Assembly (NCBI RefSeq): GCF_041435115.1
Contig: NZ_CP108046.1
Location: 5,890,001 to 5,954,000 of the forward strand
Source: Streptomyces sp. NBC_00289
GTDB lineage: Bacteria > Actinomycetota > Actinomycetes > Streptomycetales > Streptomycetaceae
Reading direction: 5' to 3'
DNA: 64,000 nt
The notes under the pieces are model-generated. The model saw nothing but the letters and a program-made list of their open reading frames with translations, was not told where the DNA came from and made no database searches. Below, piece after piece: positions 1 through 7,597 of the stretch (within the stretch, counting starts at the first letter, position 1; each line of letters opens with the position of its first letter). A program made the translations under genes and the position numbers.

Positions 1-9
1 CGCGAGCAG

Positions 10-498
10 GTGCGGACCCTGACCGACCGGGCCGAGCTCGCCGAACTGATCGACCGCTACGTCACCCTGCTCGACACGCAGGACGAGCACGGCTTCGACG
101 ACACCTGGACGCGTGGCGTCTTCACCGACGACTGCCAGCTGGAGTTCCCCGTCGGCAGGGCGTCCGGCCTGGACGGGCTCGCCGCCTTCCACCTCGAGAA
201 GAAGTCGCGCTTCGCCCGCACCCACCACGTCGCCGCCACCTACGGCATCCACCTCGACGGCGACACGGCCCGCCTGCGCGCGCACCTCGTCGCCTCGCAC
301 GTACACCACGACGACGGCCCGGACCCCGGCGGCCGCTTCGACATCGGCGGCTACAGCGAGGGCGAGGCCGTGCGCACCCCGGACGGCTGGCGGCTGCACC
401 GCTGGACGTTCCACCTCGTCTGGTCCGCGGGAGCCGGCCCCCGTCCGGGACCGGAGCCGCGCGCACTGCGCAACTCGCAGCCGCGGCCACGCACCTGA
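10..498 (+). CDS. SnoaL-like / NTF2-fold protein
   Basis: About 162 residues with the hydrophobic and aromatic pattern of the SnoaL-like/NTF2 cone fold: an N-terminal helix (AELAELIDRYVTLLD), a Phe/Asp-rich segment (FTDDCQLEFPVG), a His pair (RTHHVAATY) and C-terminal strands ending in GWRLHRWTFHLVW. In this superfamily the pocket may be a polyketide cyclase, hydroxylase, dehydratase or isomerase site. Nothing here fixes the reaction. The frame stays open upstream to base 1, so the true start may lie outside the window. The gene sits 33 bases ahead of a carrier-protein gene in the same direction, which suggests the tail of a natural-product operon. Confidence 0.7.
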   Translation: MRTLTDRAELAELIDRYVTLLDTQDEHGFDDTWTRGVFTDDCQLEFPVGRASGLDGLAAFHLEKKSRFARTHHVAATYGIHLDGDTARLRAHLVASHVHHDDGPDPGGRFDIGGYSEGEAVRTPDGWRLHRWTFHLVWSAGAGPRPGPEPRALRNSQPRPRT

Positions 499-531
499 CG
501 ACAAGGCAGTCCACCGACGAAGGGAGAGACC

Positions 532-828
532 GTGTCAGGAATACCCACCACCCCGCAGGCCATGGAGGCGTTCCTCTGCCGCAACCTGGCGTCCTATCTC
601 GACATCCCCCCGGCCCACCGGATCCACCGCGACCGGCCCCTCTACAGCCAGGGAGTCGACTCCCTCACCGCGCTGTCCCTCCAGCGCAGGCTGGAGCGGG
701 ACCTGCACATCCCGGTCCCGGCGAGCTATCTGCTGAGGGAGAACTCGGTCAGTGAACTGGCCGCCGTACTGGCCGATCTGATGCGGCGATCGACGGCGCC
801 CCAAGGGAGCGGGGTGGCGGCGGCCTGA
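532..828 (+). CDS. Acyl carrier protein (phosphopantetheine-binding)
   Basis: A 98-residue carrier protein with the phosphopantetheine attachment motif GVDSLTAL, the modified Ser being residue 44. Helix II follows as LQRRLERDLHIPVP and a final helix as SVSELAAVLADLM. The GTG start follows a good ribosome-binding site (GAAGGGAGAGACC). It would hold an acyl, aminoacyl or polyketide intermediate as a thioester in the cytoplasm. Partners are not visible: no ketosynthase, adenylation or PPTase gene lies in the window, so the rest of the cluster must be to the left. The SnoaL-like gene upstream and the SDR downstream are likely co-functional. Confidence 0.88.
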   Translation: MSGIPTTPQAMEAFLCRNLASYLDIPPAHRIHRDRPLYSQGVDSLTALSLQRRLERDLHIPVPASYLLRENSVSELAAVLADLMRRSTAPQGSGVAAA

Positions 829-967
829 GCGGAATGTCCGAATCCTATTGCTCTCGAAGGCGCGTTTGAGGACAGTGGTGCCCGCACTTCTCGTGAACGT
901 CCGGTGATCGCCTCGTGCGCACGGCGTGTGCGCGCACCTTCCTGACCGTGTCGGCGAAAGGCTGTCG

Positions 968-1957
968 TTGAGACCTGAACGGATCCTCGTGGCGGGCGGG
1001 ACCGGCTTCGTCGGCTCCCACGTCGTGCCCCTGCTCCGGACGGCCGCGGCGGCCTCGCCGCGGGGTCCCCTCGTACGGCTGCTCACCCACCGCCGCCCCG
1101 CGCCCGGCCGGGACACCGGCGAGGTGGAGACCGTGCACGGCGACCTCGCCGACCCCGGCACACTGCGCGGGGTGTGCGAGGACGTCACCACCGTCCTGCA
1201 CCTGGCGGCCCGGATCGGCGGCAGCGAGGCGGACTGCCGGGCCGTCAACCACGAGGGCACCCGCGCCCTCCTCGCCGAGGCCCGGCGGGCCGGCGTACGC
1301 CGCTTCGTCCAGCTCGGCACGGCCGCCGTCTACGGCGACGGACCGCACAGCGGCGAGCCCGAGGGCCGGCTGCCCGAGACCCCCGTCTCCCCGACCAGCG
1401 TCACCCGGCTCGCCGGCGAACGGCTCGTGCTCGCCGCCGGCGGGACGGTGGTACGCCCCTACCTCGTCTACGGCGAGGGCGACACCTGGTTCGTCCCCGC
1501 GCTCCTCCGACTGCTCCGCCGGCTGCCGCACTGGGTCGACGACGGCGCCGCCCGGCTGTCCCTGATCTCCGCACCCGCCCTGGCCGGCGTCCTGGCCGAA
1601 CTCGCCCTCGCCCCGCACCCGCCCGCCGGCCCGGCGCCGCGACCCGGCCGCGTCCTGCACGCCGCCCACCCGCGGCCGGTGTCCGCCCGCGAACTGGTCA
1701 CCACGGTCTGCCGCGCCCTCGACCTGCCGCTGCCGACCGGCACGTTGAGCGGCCACGAGGCGCTGTCCCACCTCGCGGCGACCGACGAGCACGTCTTCCG
1801 CCGCCACCTGGCCCTCCTCACGGTGGACCGCTGGTACGCCACAGACCACCTCTGGTCCCTGATCTCCACACCCCCCGGCCCCCCCTTCACCACAGACTTC
1901 CCCACCCACGCCCCCTGGTACCGCCACACCCTCCTGGAACCCCACCCAGCGCCCTGA
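968..1957 (+). CDS. Extended SDR, NAD(P)-dependent epimerase/dehydratase family, atypical active site
   Basis: A Rossmann protein of about 329 residues opening with ILVAGGTGFVGSHVV, the GxxGxxG nucleotide motif of extended SDRs. It also has a DLADPGTL segment and the LGTAAVYG strand that precedes the active site. Where the family has YxxxK, this protein reads TSVTRLAGERL, so the Tyr is Thr and the Lys is Arg. Canonical epimerase or dehydratase chemistry is doubtful. A TTG start at 968 is chosen because GAAAGG lies six bases ahead and the motif begins at the usual distance. An in-frame GTG at 926 adds 14 residues. Substrate unknown. It ends just before a block of tandem repeats. Confidence 0.75.
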   Translation: MRPERILVAGGTGFVGSHVVPLLRTAAAASPRGPLVRLLTHRRPAPGRDTGEVETVHGDLADPGTLRGVCEDVTTVLHLAARIGGSEADCRAVNHEGTRALLAEARRAGVRRFVQLGTAAVYGDGPHSGEPEGRLPETPVSPTSVTRLAGERLVLAAGGTVVRPYLVYGEGDTWFVPALLRLLRRLPHWVDDGAARLSLISAPALAGVLAELALAPHPPAGPAPRPGRVLHAAHPRPVSARELVTTVCRALDLPLPTGTLSGHEALSHLAATDEHVFRRHLALLTVDRWYATDHLWSLISTPPGPPFTTDFPTHAPWYRHTLLEPHPAP

Positions 1958-1961
1958 AAAA

Positions 1962-2205
1962 GGGGCGCGGGGAACGGCGCGCTCAGCCCCCACGCACCGG
2001 CAGTTGAGGCACGACCGACAAGGCGGCTTCGCCGCCAAAGGGGGCGCGGGGAACGGCGCGCTCAGCCCCCACGCACCGGCAGTCGAGGCACGACCGACAA
2101 GGCGGCTTCGCCGCCGAAGGGGGCGCGGGGAACGGCGCGCTCAGCCCCCACGCACCGGCAGTCGAGGCACGACCGACAAGGCGGCTTCGCCGCCAAAAGG
2201 GGTGC
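1962..2205. repeat. Three tandem 79-bp repeats plus a partial fourth
   Basis: A unit of 79 bases runs from GGGGCGCGGGGAACGGCGCG through CACGCACCGGCAG and GGCGGCTTCGCCGCC. Equivalent C residues fall at 1966, 2045 and 2124, giving an exact 79-base period, and a partial unit ends near 2205. GGCGGCTTCGCCGCC is itself a hairpin (GGCGGC/GCCGCC). The block separates the converging SDR and hydrolase genes, so bidirectional termination is a reasonable role. Similar GC-rich intergenic repeats are common in Streptomyces. Confidence 0.9.
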
Positions 2206-2207
2206 GC

Positions 2208-3371
2208 TCACCCCCGCAACGCCCGCCGCACCCCCCGCACCAACGCCTGCGCCCGCAGATCCGCCGTCACGCTCCTGCGGAACCCGTTCGTCACATAGCC
2301 GAACGCGATCCCCGACTCCGGGTCGGCGAAGCCGAGGGCGCCGCCGCGGCCGGGGTGGCCGAAGGAGGCGGGGGAGAGCAGCGGCGAGGCGGCGCCGTGC
2401 AGCATCCACCCGAGGCCGAAGCGCGTGTTGACCACCAGCACCCGGTCCGGCCCCGCGGACCGCTCGGCCCGGGCCCGCTCCATGGTCCCGGGCGCGAACA
2501 GCCGTACTCCGCCGTCCACTTCGCCGATGAGCGAGGCGTAGAAGCGGGCCAGGCCGTCCGCCGTGGCGATGCCGTTGGAGGCGGGCAGGACGGCCGCACG
2601 GTAGGCGGGGTCGTTCTCGTCCGGCAGTGGGGTGATCGCGGCGAAGGCGCGGCGGGTGAGGGATTCCGGGTCGGCGTAGGCCTCGGTGACCGCCCGCTTC
2701 GGCCGCGTCCGCAGGCCGCCCGCCGGCTCCGGCGCCTCGGTCTCCGCCACCCTGCCCACCCGCGGGCGTTCGCCGTCCGGCAGTCCGAGCCACAGGTCCG
2801 CGCCGACCGGCCCGGCGATCTCGTCCGCGATCCACGCGCCGACCGAGCGGCCGGTGACCCGCCGCACGAGCTCACCGGTCAGCCAGCTGTACGTCTGCGC
2901 GTGGTAGCCGTGGTCCGTGCCCGGCTCCCAGGCCGGCGCCTGCGCCGCGACCGCCGCGGCGCCGAGCACCGGGTCGGCGGCCTGCGCGGGCGTCAGCGGC
3001 CGGTCGAGGACGGGTACGCCCGCGCGGTGCGCGAGCAGGTGCCACACCAGCGTCCGTTCCTTGCCCGCCGCCTTGTACTCGGGCCAGTACGCGCCCACCG
3101 GCGCGTCCAGGTCGAGCTCCCCGCGCTGCCACAGCAGCAGGAGTACGGCCGCGGCCACGCCCTTGGTCGCCGAGCGCACGATCTGGGCGGTGCCCCGCTC
3201 CCAGGGCGCGGGGCCGTCGACGTCCCTGGTGCCGCCCCACAGGTCGACGACCTTGCGCCCGTCGCGGTAGACGGCGACGGCCGCGCCCCGGTCCCCGAGC
3301 ACCTCGAAGTTCGCCGCGAACGCCTCCCCGACCGGCTCGAAGCCCTCGGCCACCACGCCGTTCACGTCCAC
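2208..3371 (-). CDS. Serine hydrolase, beta-lactamase/class C (EstB-like) family
   Basis: A 387-residue cytoplasmic protein (no signal peptide) of the family VIII esterase and class C beta-lactamase fold. The SxxK motif is S67-A-T-K70 within IVRSATKGVAAAV, the second conserved Tyr lies in YHAQTYSWLTG around residue 161, and the HPGRGG segment near the C-terminus takes the place of the KTG motif. Such enzymes hydrolyse small esters or lactams. The substrate cannot be inferred. Start is GTG at 3371, with nucleotide-binding-like or known partner genes absent from the neighbourhood. It converges on the SDR gene across the 79-bp repeats. Confidence 0.85.
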   Translation of the reverse strand: MDVNGVVAEGFEPVGEAFAANFEVLGDRGAAVAVYRDGRKVVDLWGGTRDVDGPAPWERGTAQIVRSATKGVAAAVLLLLWQRGELDLDAPVGAYWPEYKAAGKERTLVWHLLAHRAGVPVLDRPLTPAQAADPVLGAAAVAAQAPAWEPGTDHGYHAQTYSWLTGELVRRVTGRSVGAWIADEIAGPVGADLWLGLPDGERPRVGRVAETEAPEPAGGLRTRPKRAVTEAYADPESLTRRAFAAITPLPDENDPAYRAAVLPASNGIATADGLARFYASLIGEVDGGVRLFAPGTMERARAERSAGPDRVLVVNTRFGLGWMLHGAASPLLSPASFGHPGRGGALGFADPESGIAFGYVTNGFRRSVTADLRAQALVRGVRRALRG

Positions 3372-3445
3372 GTCCGCGCTCCCTGTCAGCTCACCTTCGA
3401 CAGCGTGTGCAACCCGTGCGCACGGCCTGCGATTCCGGCGCCGGG

Positions 3446-3892
3446 CTAGCCCAGCAGAATCGTTACGTCGATATTCCCGCGGGTCGCGTTCGAGTACGGG
3501 CAGACCTCGTGGGCCGCGTCCACCAGCTTCGCCGCGATCTCCGCGTCGAGGACCGGGAGCGAGACGCTGAGGGCGACCGCGAGGCCGTAGCCGCGCTGCT
3601 TGTTGGGGCCGAGGCCGACCTTCGCCGCGACCGTGGACCCGGTCAGGTCCAGGCCCTCGCGGCGGCCCACCAGGACCAGCGCGTTGTGGAAGCAGGCGCT
3701 GTAGCCGGCCGCGAACAGCTGCTCGGGGTTGGTGCCGTTGCCGTCGCCGCCCAGCTGCGGCGGCATCGCGACCTTCAGCTGGAGCCGGCCGTCCTGACTG
3801 GTGACGTAGCCGTCCCGGCCGCCGTGCGCGGTCGCCTCGGCGACGTACACGATCTTCGACGGGCGGGTGTCCACAGCGGTGTCGTCAGTCAT
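3446..3892 (-). CDS. ohr: Organic hydroperoxide resistance protein Ohr (OsmC/Ohr family)
   Basis: A 148-residue peroxiredoxin-like enzyme that reduces organic and fatty-acid hydroperoxides using a reactive Cys pair. The first Cys is in AAGYSACFHNAL and the second in AHEVCPYSNATRGN, both canonical for Ohr. VYVAEATAHGGRDGYV and QLGGDGNGTNPEQLFA are also family hallmarks. The ATG at 3892 is chosen over upstream in-frame codons because GGGGGAGG precedes it closely. Its regulator ohrR lies 106 bases upstream in the same direction, and an operator-like sequence lies between them. Confidence 0.95.
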   Translation of the reverse strand: MTDDTAVDTRPSKIVYVAEATAHGGRDGYVTSQDGRLQLKVAMPPQLGGDGNGTNPEQLFAAGYSACFHNALVLVGRREGLDLTGSTVAAKVGLGPNKQRGYGLAVALSVSLPVLDAEIAAKLVDAAHEVCPYSNATRGNIDVTILLG

Positions 3893-3913
3893 GACCGGCC
3901 TCCCCCAGAAGCA

Positions 3914-3938
3914 GTGCGCACAAATACATCGTGCACAA
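3914..3938. promoter_or_regulatory. Candidate OhrR operator upstream of ohr
   Basis: On the minus strand the ohr leader reads TTGTGCACGATG followed by TATTTGTGCGCAC, giving two TTGTGC half-sites with flanking GCGCA/TGCAC dyad character, 22-46 bases ahead of the ohr start. OhrR repressors bind such AT-centred dyads. No binding site has been verified here. Confidence 0.45.
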
Positions 3939-3998
3939 GGTACTGGGTGGTAGGTCGGCTGTCCCCACCAGGGGGTGGCGACCACGGGTAACGCGACG

Positions 3999-4469
3999 TC
4001 AGCGGGTGCGCTCGGCCGCCGCCCCCGCCCGTTCCGCGAGCCGCCACAACTCCTCGCGCAGCCGCGCGACCTCCCCGTCCGCGAGCTCCGTGGCCGTCAG
4101 CAGCGCGCCGGGCACCCCCGCCGCGCGCTCACGGAGTTCCTCCGCGCGCCCCGTGCACGCGACCAGCACCGAGCGCTCGTCGTGGGTCGCGCGCTCCCGT
4201 CGTACGAGACCCGCGGTCTCCAGCCGCTTCAGCAGCGGCGACATCGTGCCGTAGTCGAGCCGCAGCGCCGCCGCCAGCTCCTTGACCGTGGTCTCGCCGC
4301 GCTCCCACAGCACCAGCAGGACGAGGTACTGGGGATAGGTGATGCCGAGTTCGTCGAGCAGCGGGCGGTACGCGGCCGTCACCGCGCGCTGGGCGGCGTA
4401 CAGCGCGAAGCACAGCTGGTCGTCGAGAAGCAGCGAGGCGTGGCCCTTGGTCGTCTCCTCGTTCGTCAC
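3999..4469 (-). CDS. ohrR: MarR-family organic peroxide sensor OhrR
   Basis: A 156-residue winged-helix repressor. LDDQLCFALY near the N-terminus contains the single peroxide-sensing Cys (C20) typical of OhrR, followed by ITYPQYLVLLVLWE with the conserved Tyr residues that hydrogen-bond the Cys. The recognition helix region is DYGTMSPLLKRLE and the wing RRERATHDERSVLV. Oxidation of C20 by organic peroxide is the known derepression switch. It lies upstream of ohr, co-oriented, so it probably controls both its own gene and ohr. Confidence 0.92.
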   Translation of the reverse strand: MTNEETTKGHASLLLDDQLCFALYAAQRAVTAAYRPLLDELGITYPQYLVLLVLWERGETTVKELAAALRLDYGTMSPLLKRLETAGLVRRERATHDERSVLVACTGRAEELRERAAGVPGALLTATELADGEVARLREELWRLAERAGAAAERTR

Positions 4470-4479
4470 GCGCCCATTG

Positions 4480-5238
4480 TCACGGACGGCCGTCGGTCAC
4501 CGCCGCGGAACGCGGATCGAACCCGAACGGCAGCTCCAGCCGGTGGGCGCGCATCAACTCGTCGTCCGAGAGCAGCTCCGCCGTCCGCCCGTCCGCCACG
4601 ATGGCGCCGTCGCTCAGGATCAGCGAGCGCGGGCACAGCTCCAGCGCGTACGGCAGGTCGTGGGTGACCATCAGCACCGTCACGTCCAGGGACCGCAGGA
4701 TGTCGGCGAGTTCGCGGCGGGAGGCGGGGTCGAGGTTGGAGGACGGCTCGTCCAGGACGAGGATCTCCGGCTCCATGGCCAGCACGGTCGCCACGGCCAC
4801 CCGGCGCCGCTGCCCGAAGGAGAGGTGGTGCGGGGGCCGGTCCTTGAACTCCGCCATGCCGACCAGCGCGAGGGCCCGGTCCACCCGCGCCTCCAGCTCC
4901 GGCCCCTTCAGCCCGGCCGCCGCCGGCCCGAACGCCACGTCCTCCCGGACGCTCGGCATGAAGAGCTGGTCGTCCGGGTCCTGGAAGACGATGCCGACCT
5001 TGCGCCGGATCTCCGCCATGTCCCGCTTGCCGACGGGCAGCCCGGCGACGTGCACCGTGCCCGTGCCGCCGCTCAGGATGCCGTTGAGGTGCAGCACGAG
5101 GGTCGTCTTGCCGGCGCCGTTCGGCCCGAGCAGCGCGACCCGTTCGCCGCGCGCGATGGTGAAGTCGACGCCGAACAGGGCCTGGTGCCCGTCCGGGTAG
5201 GCGAAGGCGAGGCCGGAGACCTCGAGGGAAGCAGTCAC
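4480..5238 (-). CDS. cbiO: Energy-coupling factor ABC ATPase (CbiO/NikO type)
   Basis: About 252 residues with every ABC motif: Walker A GPNGAGKTT, Q-loop VFQDPDDQLFMPSV, signature LSFGQRRRVAV, Walker B ILVLDEPSSNLD and the switch His in VTHDLPYAL. It energises the CbiMNQ cobalt/nickel importer. The GTG at 5238 overlaps the cbiQ stop as GTGA, so translational coupling is likely. An ATG nine bases further upstream is an alternative. It is the last gene of the cbiM-cbiQ-cbiO operon and ends ten bases from the ohrR start, the two units running in the same direction. Confidence 0.92.
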   Translation of the reverse strand: MTASLEVSGLAFAYPDGHQALFGVDFTIARGERVALLGPNGAGKTTLVLHLNGILSGGTGTVHVAGLPVGKRDMAEIRRKVGIVFQDPDDQLFMPSVREDVAFGPAAAGLKGPELEARVDRALALVGMAEFKDRPPHHLSFGQRRRVAVATVLAMEPEILVLDEPSSNLDPASRRELADILRSLDVTVLMVTHDLPYALELCPRSLILSDGAIVADGRTAELLSDDELMRAHRLELPFGFDPRSAAVTDGRP

Positions 5239-5996
5239 AGGGCCCATCCCAGCAGACAGACGACGAGGGCGGCGAACGGCAGGGTGAGGGCGTACGACCA
5301 CTGCGCCCGGGACGCGGTCACCTCGTCGATGACCGGCATCGAACCGGCGTACCCCCGGCTGACCATGGCCAGGTGCACGCGCTCGCCGCGTTCGTAGGAG
5401 CGGATGAACAGCGCGCCCGCCGACTTGGCGAGCACCCCCCAGTGCCGTACGCCCCGCGCCTCGAAACCGCGCGACTCGCGGGCGATCCGCATGCGGCGCA
5501 TCTCGTCGGTGATGACGTCGCCGTAGCGGATCATGAAGGACGCGATCTGCACGAGCAGCGGCGGGAGCCGCAGCCGTTGCAGGCCGAGCAGGAGCTCACG
5601 CAGTTCGGTGGTGGAGGCGAGCAGCACGGAGGCGGCGACGCCCAGGGTGCCCTTGGCGAGCACGTTCCAGGCGCCCCACAGCCCGTTGACGCTCAGCGAC
5701 ATCCCGAGCACGCCGACCCGCTCGCCCTCCGCCACGAAGGGCATCAGGACGGCGAAGGCGACGAACGGCACCTCGATCAGCAGCCGCTTGAGCAGGAAAC
5801 CGGCGGGCACGCGGGCCGCGAGGGCGACGCAGGCGAGCAGGACGGCGTACAGCCCGAAGGCCCACATCGCCTCGCGCGGGGTCGACACCACGACCACCAC
5901 GAACGCGAAGGTGGCGGCGAGCTTGGTGTGCGGCGGCAGCCCGTGCACGGGCGAGTGCCCGTGCCGGTAGAGCCGGTGCGCGTGTCCGGCGCCCAC
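5235..5996 (-). CDS. cbiQ: Energy-coupling factor transmembrane protein CbiQ
   Basis: A 253-residue membrane T-component with about five hydrophobic segments (LAATFAFVVVVVS, MWAFGLYAVLLACVALAA, VPFVAFAVLMPFVA, the 100-130 region and the C-terminal ALTLPFAALVVCLLGW). It carries the two Ala-Arg-Gly coupling motifs: IARESRGFEARG and AMVSRGYAG, which contact the ATPases. GTG start, one base after the cbiMN stop, and it overlaps cbiO by four bases. Confidence 0.9.
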   Translation of the reverse strand: MGAGHAHRLYRHGHSPVHGLPPHTKLAATFAFVVVVVSTPREAMWAFGLYAVLLACVALAARVPAGFLLKRLLIEVPFVAFAVLMPFVAEGERVGVLGMSLSVNGLWGAWNVLAKGTLGVAASVLLASTTELRELLLGLQRLRLPPLLVQIASFMIRYGDVITDEMRRMRIARESRGFEARGVRHWGVLAKSAGALFIRSYERGERVHLAMVSRGYAGSMPVIDEVTASRAQWSYALTLPFAALVVCLLGWAL

Positions 5997-5997
5997 G

Positions 5998-7041
5998 TCA
6001 GAGGCCCGTGCTCACGGGCGAGGCGTCCTGGGTACGGCGCCTGCGCACCGCCCAGAACACGGCGCTGCCGCCGACCACGGTGACACCGACGCCGATCACG
6101 CCCGCGAGACCGCCGGAGAGGCGGGCGTCGGAGACGTCCTTGACGCCGTAGTCGGCGAGCGGGGATTCCGCCGACGCGTGCTTCTCGGCCTTCCGGTCGA
6201 TGCCCTTGTCGGCCGCGACCTTCTCCAGGCCGTCCGGGTCGGCGGAGGCGTAGAAGCTCACGAACCCGGCGAGGACGAGCGAGGTGACCAGGCCGACCGC
6301 CCACACCGTGCGGTGGGAGCGGGCGGCCACCGGGACGGGCTCGGCGTCCGGCGCGTCGACGAGTTCGCCGTTCACCCGCAGCTTCAGCTTCTGCTGGAGC
6401 CCGCGAGCCCCGTACACCAGGTCCGGGCGTACGGCGACGACGGCGCCGACGGTCAGCGCGGTGATCGCCGCCTCGCCGGTGCCGATGAGGACGTGCACGC
6501 CGATCATGGCGGTCGCGACCTTGCCGATCGAGACGTCGGTGGTGCCGCCGACGGCGTAGATCAGGGTGAAGGCGACGGCCGCGGCCGGCACGGAGAGGAG
6601 CGCGGCGACGAAGGAGGCCACGGTGATCGAGCGGCGCTTGCGAGGCAGCACCTTCACCAGCCCGCGGAAGACCGCGTAGGCGACCACCGTCGTGACGATC
6701 GCCATGTCCGTGATGTTCACGCCGAGCGCGGTCAGGCCGCCGTCGGCGAACAGGATGCCCTGCATCAGCAGGACCACGGAGACGCACAGCACCCCGGTGA
6801 AGGGGCCGACGAGAATCGCGGCGAGCGCGCCGCCGAGCAGATGGCCGCTGGTCCCCGCCGCGACAGGGAAGTTCAGCATCTGCACGGCGAAGATGAACGC
6901 CGCCACCAGACCGGCCAGCGGCGCGGTGCGTTCGTCCAGTTCGCGGCGCGCGCCGCGAAGGCTCACGGCGACGGCGGTCGCGGCGACGAGCCCGGTCGCG
7001 GCGGAGATGGGCGCGTTGATGAATCCGTCAGGCACATGCAC
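5998..7041 (-). CDS. cbiM: Cobalt/nickel ECF substrate-binding protein, CbiM-CbiN fusion
   Basis: A 347-residue membrane protein. The N-terminus MHVPDGFINAPIS is the CbiM/NikM signature whose extreme N-terminal Met-His supplies metal ligands once in the membrane. Six or so helices follow. From about residue 225 a CbiN-like or NikN-like module is fused: one membrane helix (RTVWAVGLVTSLVLAGF), an extracytoplasmic loop with ASADPDGLEKVA and ESPLADYGV, and a last helix. The start is the GTG at 7041, from which transcription may begin directly. The upstream Nur box argues for nickel, although cobalt cannot be excluded. Confidence 0.9.
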   Translation of the reverse strand: MHVPDGFINAPISAATGLVAATAVAVSLRGARRELDERTAPLAGLVAAFIFAVQMLNFPVAAGTSGHLLGGALAAILVGPFTGVLCVSVVLLMQGILFADGGLTALGVNITDMAIVTTVVAYAVFRGLVKVLPRKRRSITVASFVAALLSVPAAAVAFTLIYAVGGTTDVSIGKVATAMIGVHVLIGTGEAAITALTVGAVVAVRPDLVYGARGLQQKLKLRVNGELVDAPDAEPVPVAARSHRTVWAVGLVTSLVLAGFVSFYASADPDGLEKVAADKGIDRKAEKHASAESPLADYGVKDVSDARLSGGLAGVIGVGVTVVGGSAVFWAVRRRRTQDASPVSTGL

Positions 7042-7078
7042 CGTTCGATGATAGTGGCTTGTTGCGAACTCCTTGCAA
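7042..7078 (-). promoter_or_regulatory. Nur (nickel) box and promoter of cbiMNQO
   Basis: The plus strand reads TTGCGA-ACTCC-TTGCAA at 7062-7078. This matches the published Streptomyces Nur consensus (two TTGCAA-like hexamers separated by five bases) in all but two bases. On the minus strand TATCAT at 7053-7048 is a plausible -10 just downstream, which would put the transcription start at or beside the GTG at 7041. Repressor binding over the -35/-10 region would block the promoter when nickel is plentiful. Confidence 0.7.
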
Positions 7079-7230
7079 GAGCGAGGTACTCGTCATGTTT
7101 CGCGCCTGCGCAATCTGCCGTAGATGCGGAATCTCCTGCCACGAGGGGCGAGATCCGGGGAATGTGCGACATTGGAGAGGAAGCGGTTGCACAGCTTCCG
7201 CACAGGTCACTCACTGTAAGGGGCCGTCCG

Positions 7231-7590
7231 ATGTCCGTAGTCGAGCAGTACGCGCGAGCACACATCGTCACCACCGACGCGGACATCCCCGAGGACGAAC
7301 ACGAGGCCGCCGTTCCCGTCGTCCTGCGCTACGACCCCGACGCCGACCCCCGCTCGGTGCGCGTCGGACTCCCCGGCACCCATGAGTGGACCCTCTCCCG
7401 GACGCTCCTGGAACAGGGGCTGCGCGCCCCCGCCGGCAGCGGAGAGGTCCGCGTGTGGCCCTGCGGGCGCGTGCAGGCCGTCGTCGAGTTCCACTCGGCA
7501 CACGGCGTCTCGGTGGTGCAGTTCGAGTCGAAGACGCTGGTGCGGTTCCTGCGCCGGACCTACATGACCGCGGAGCGGGTCCCGGGCTGA
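7231..7590 (+). CDS. ssgE: SsgA-family sporulation/cell division regulator (SsgE-like)
   Basis: A 119-residue SsgA-like protein (SALP). The family pattern is clear: VPVVLRYDPDADPRSVRVGL, TWTLSR-type segment EWTLSRTLLEQGL, GSGEVRVWPCG and a C-terminal FLRRTY. SALPs occur only in sporulating actinomycetes and guide peptidoglycan remodelling and septation. The ssgE assignment rests on memory that S. coelicolor ssgE lies beside paired PBP genes and a cobalt transporter, as here. The ATG at 7231 follows TAAGGGG. The stop is only seven bases from the convergent PBP gene. Confidence 0.85.
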   Translation: MSVVEQYARAHIVTTDADIPEDEHEAAVPVVLRYDPDADPRSVRVGLPGTHEWTLSRTLLEQGLRAPAGSGEVRVWPCGRVQAVVEFHSAHGVSVVQFESKTLVRFLRRTYMTAERVPG

Positions 7591-7597
7591 GGAGCCG

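Noticed and set aside
2004..3449. Long plus-strand open frame of 481 codons
   Set aside because: It runs antisense through the beta-lactamase-fold hydrolase, is Arg/Gly/Pro-rich with no family pattern, and is a typical high-GC shadow frame.
7042..7230. Cobalamin riboswitch upstream of cbiM
   Set aside because: The leader to the cbiM start appears to be nearly zero length and no B12-box sequence was seen. The Nur box explains regulation better.
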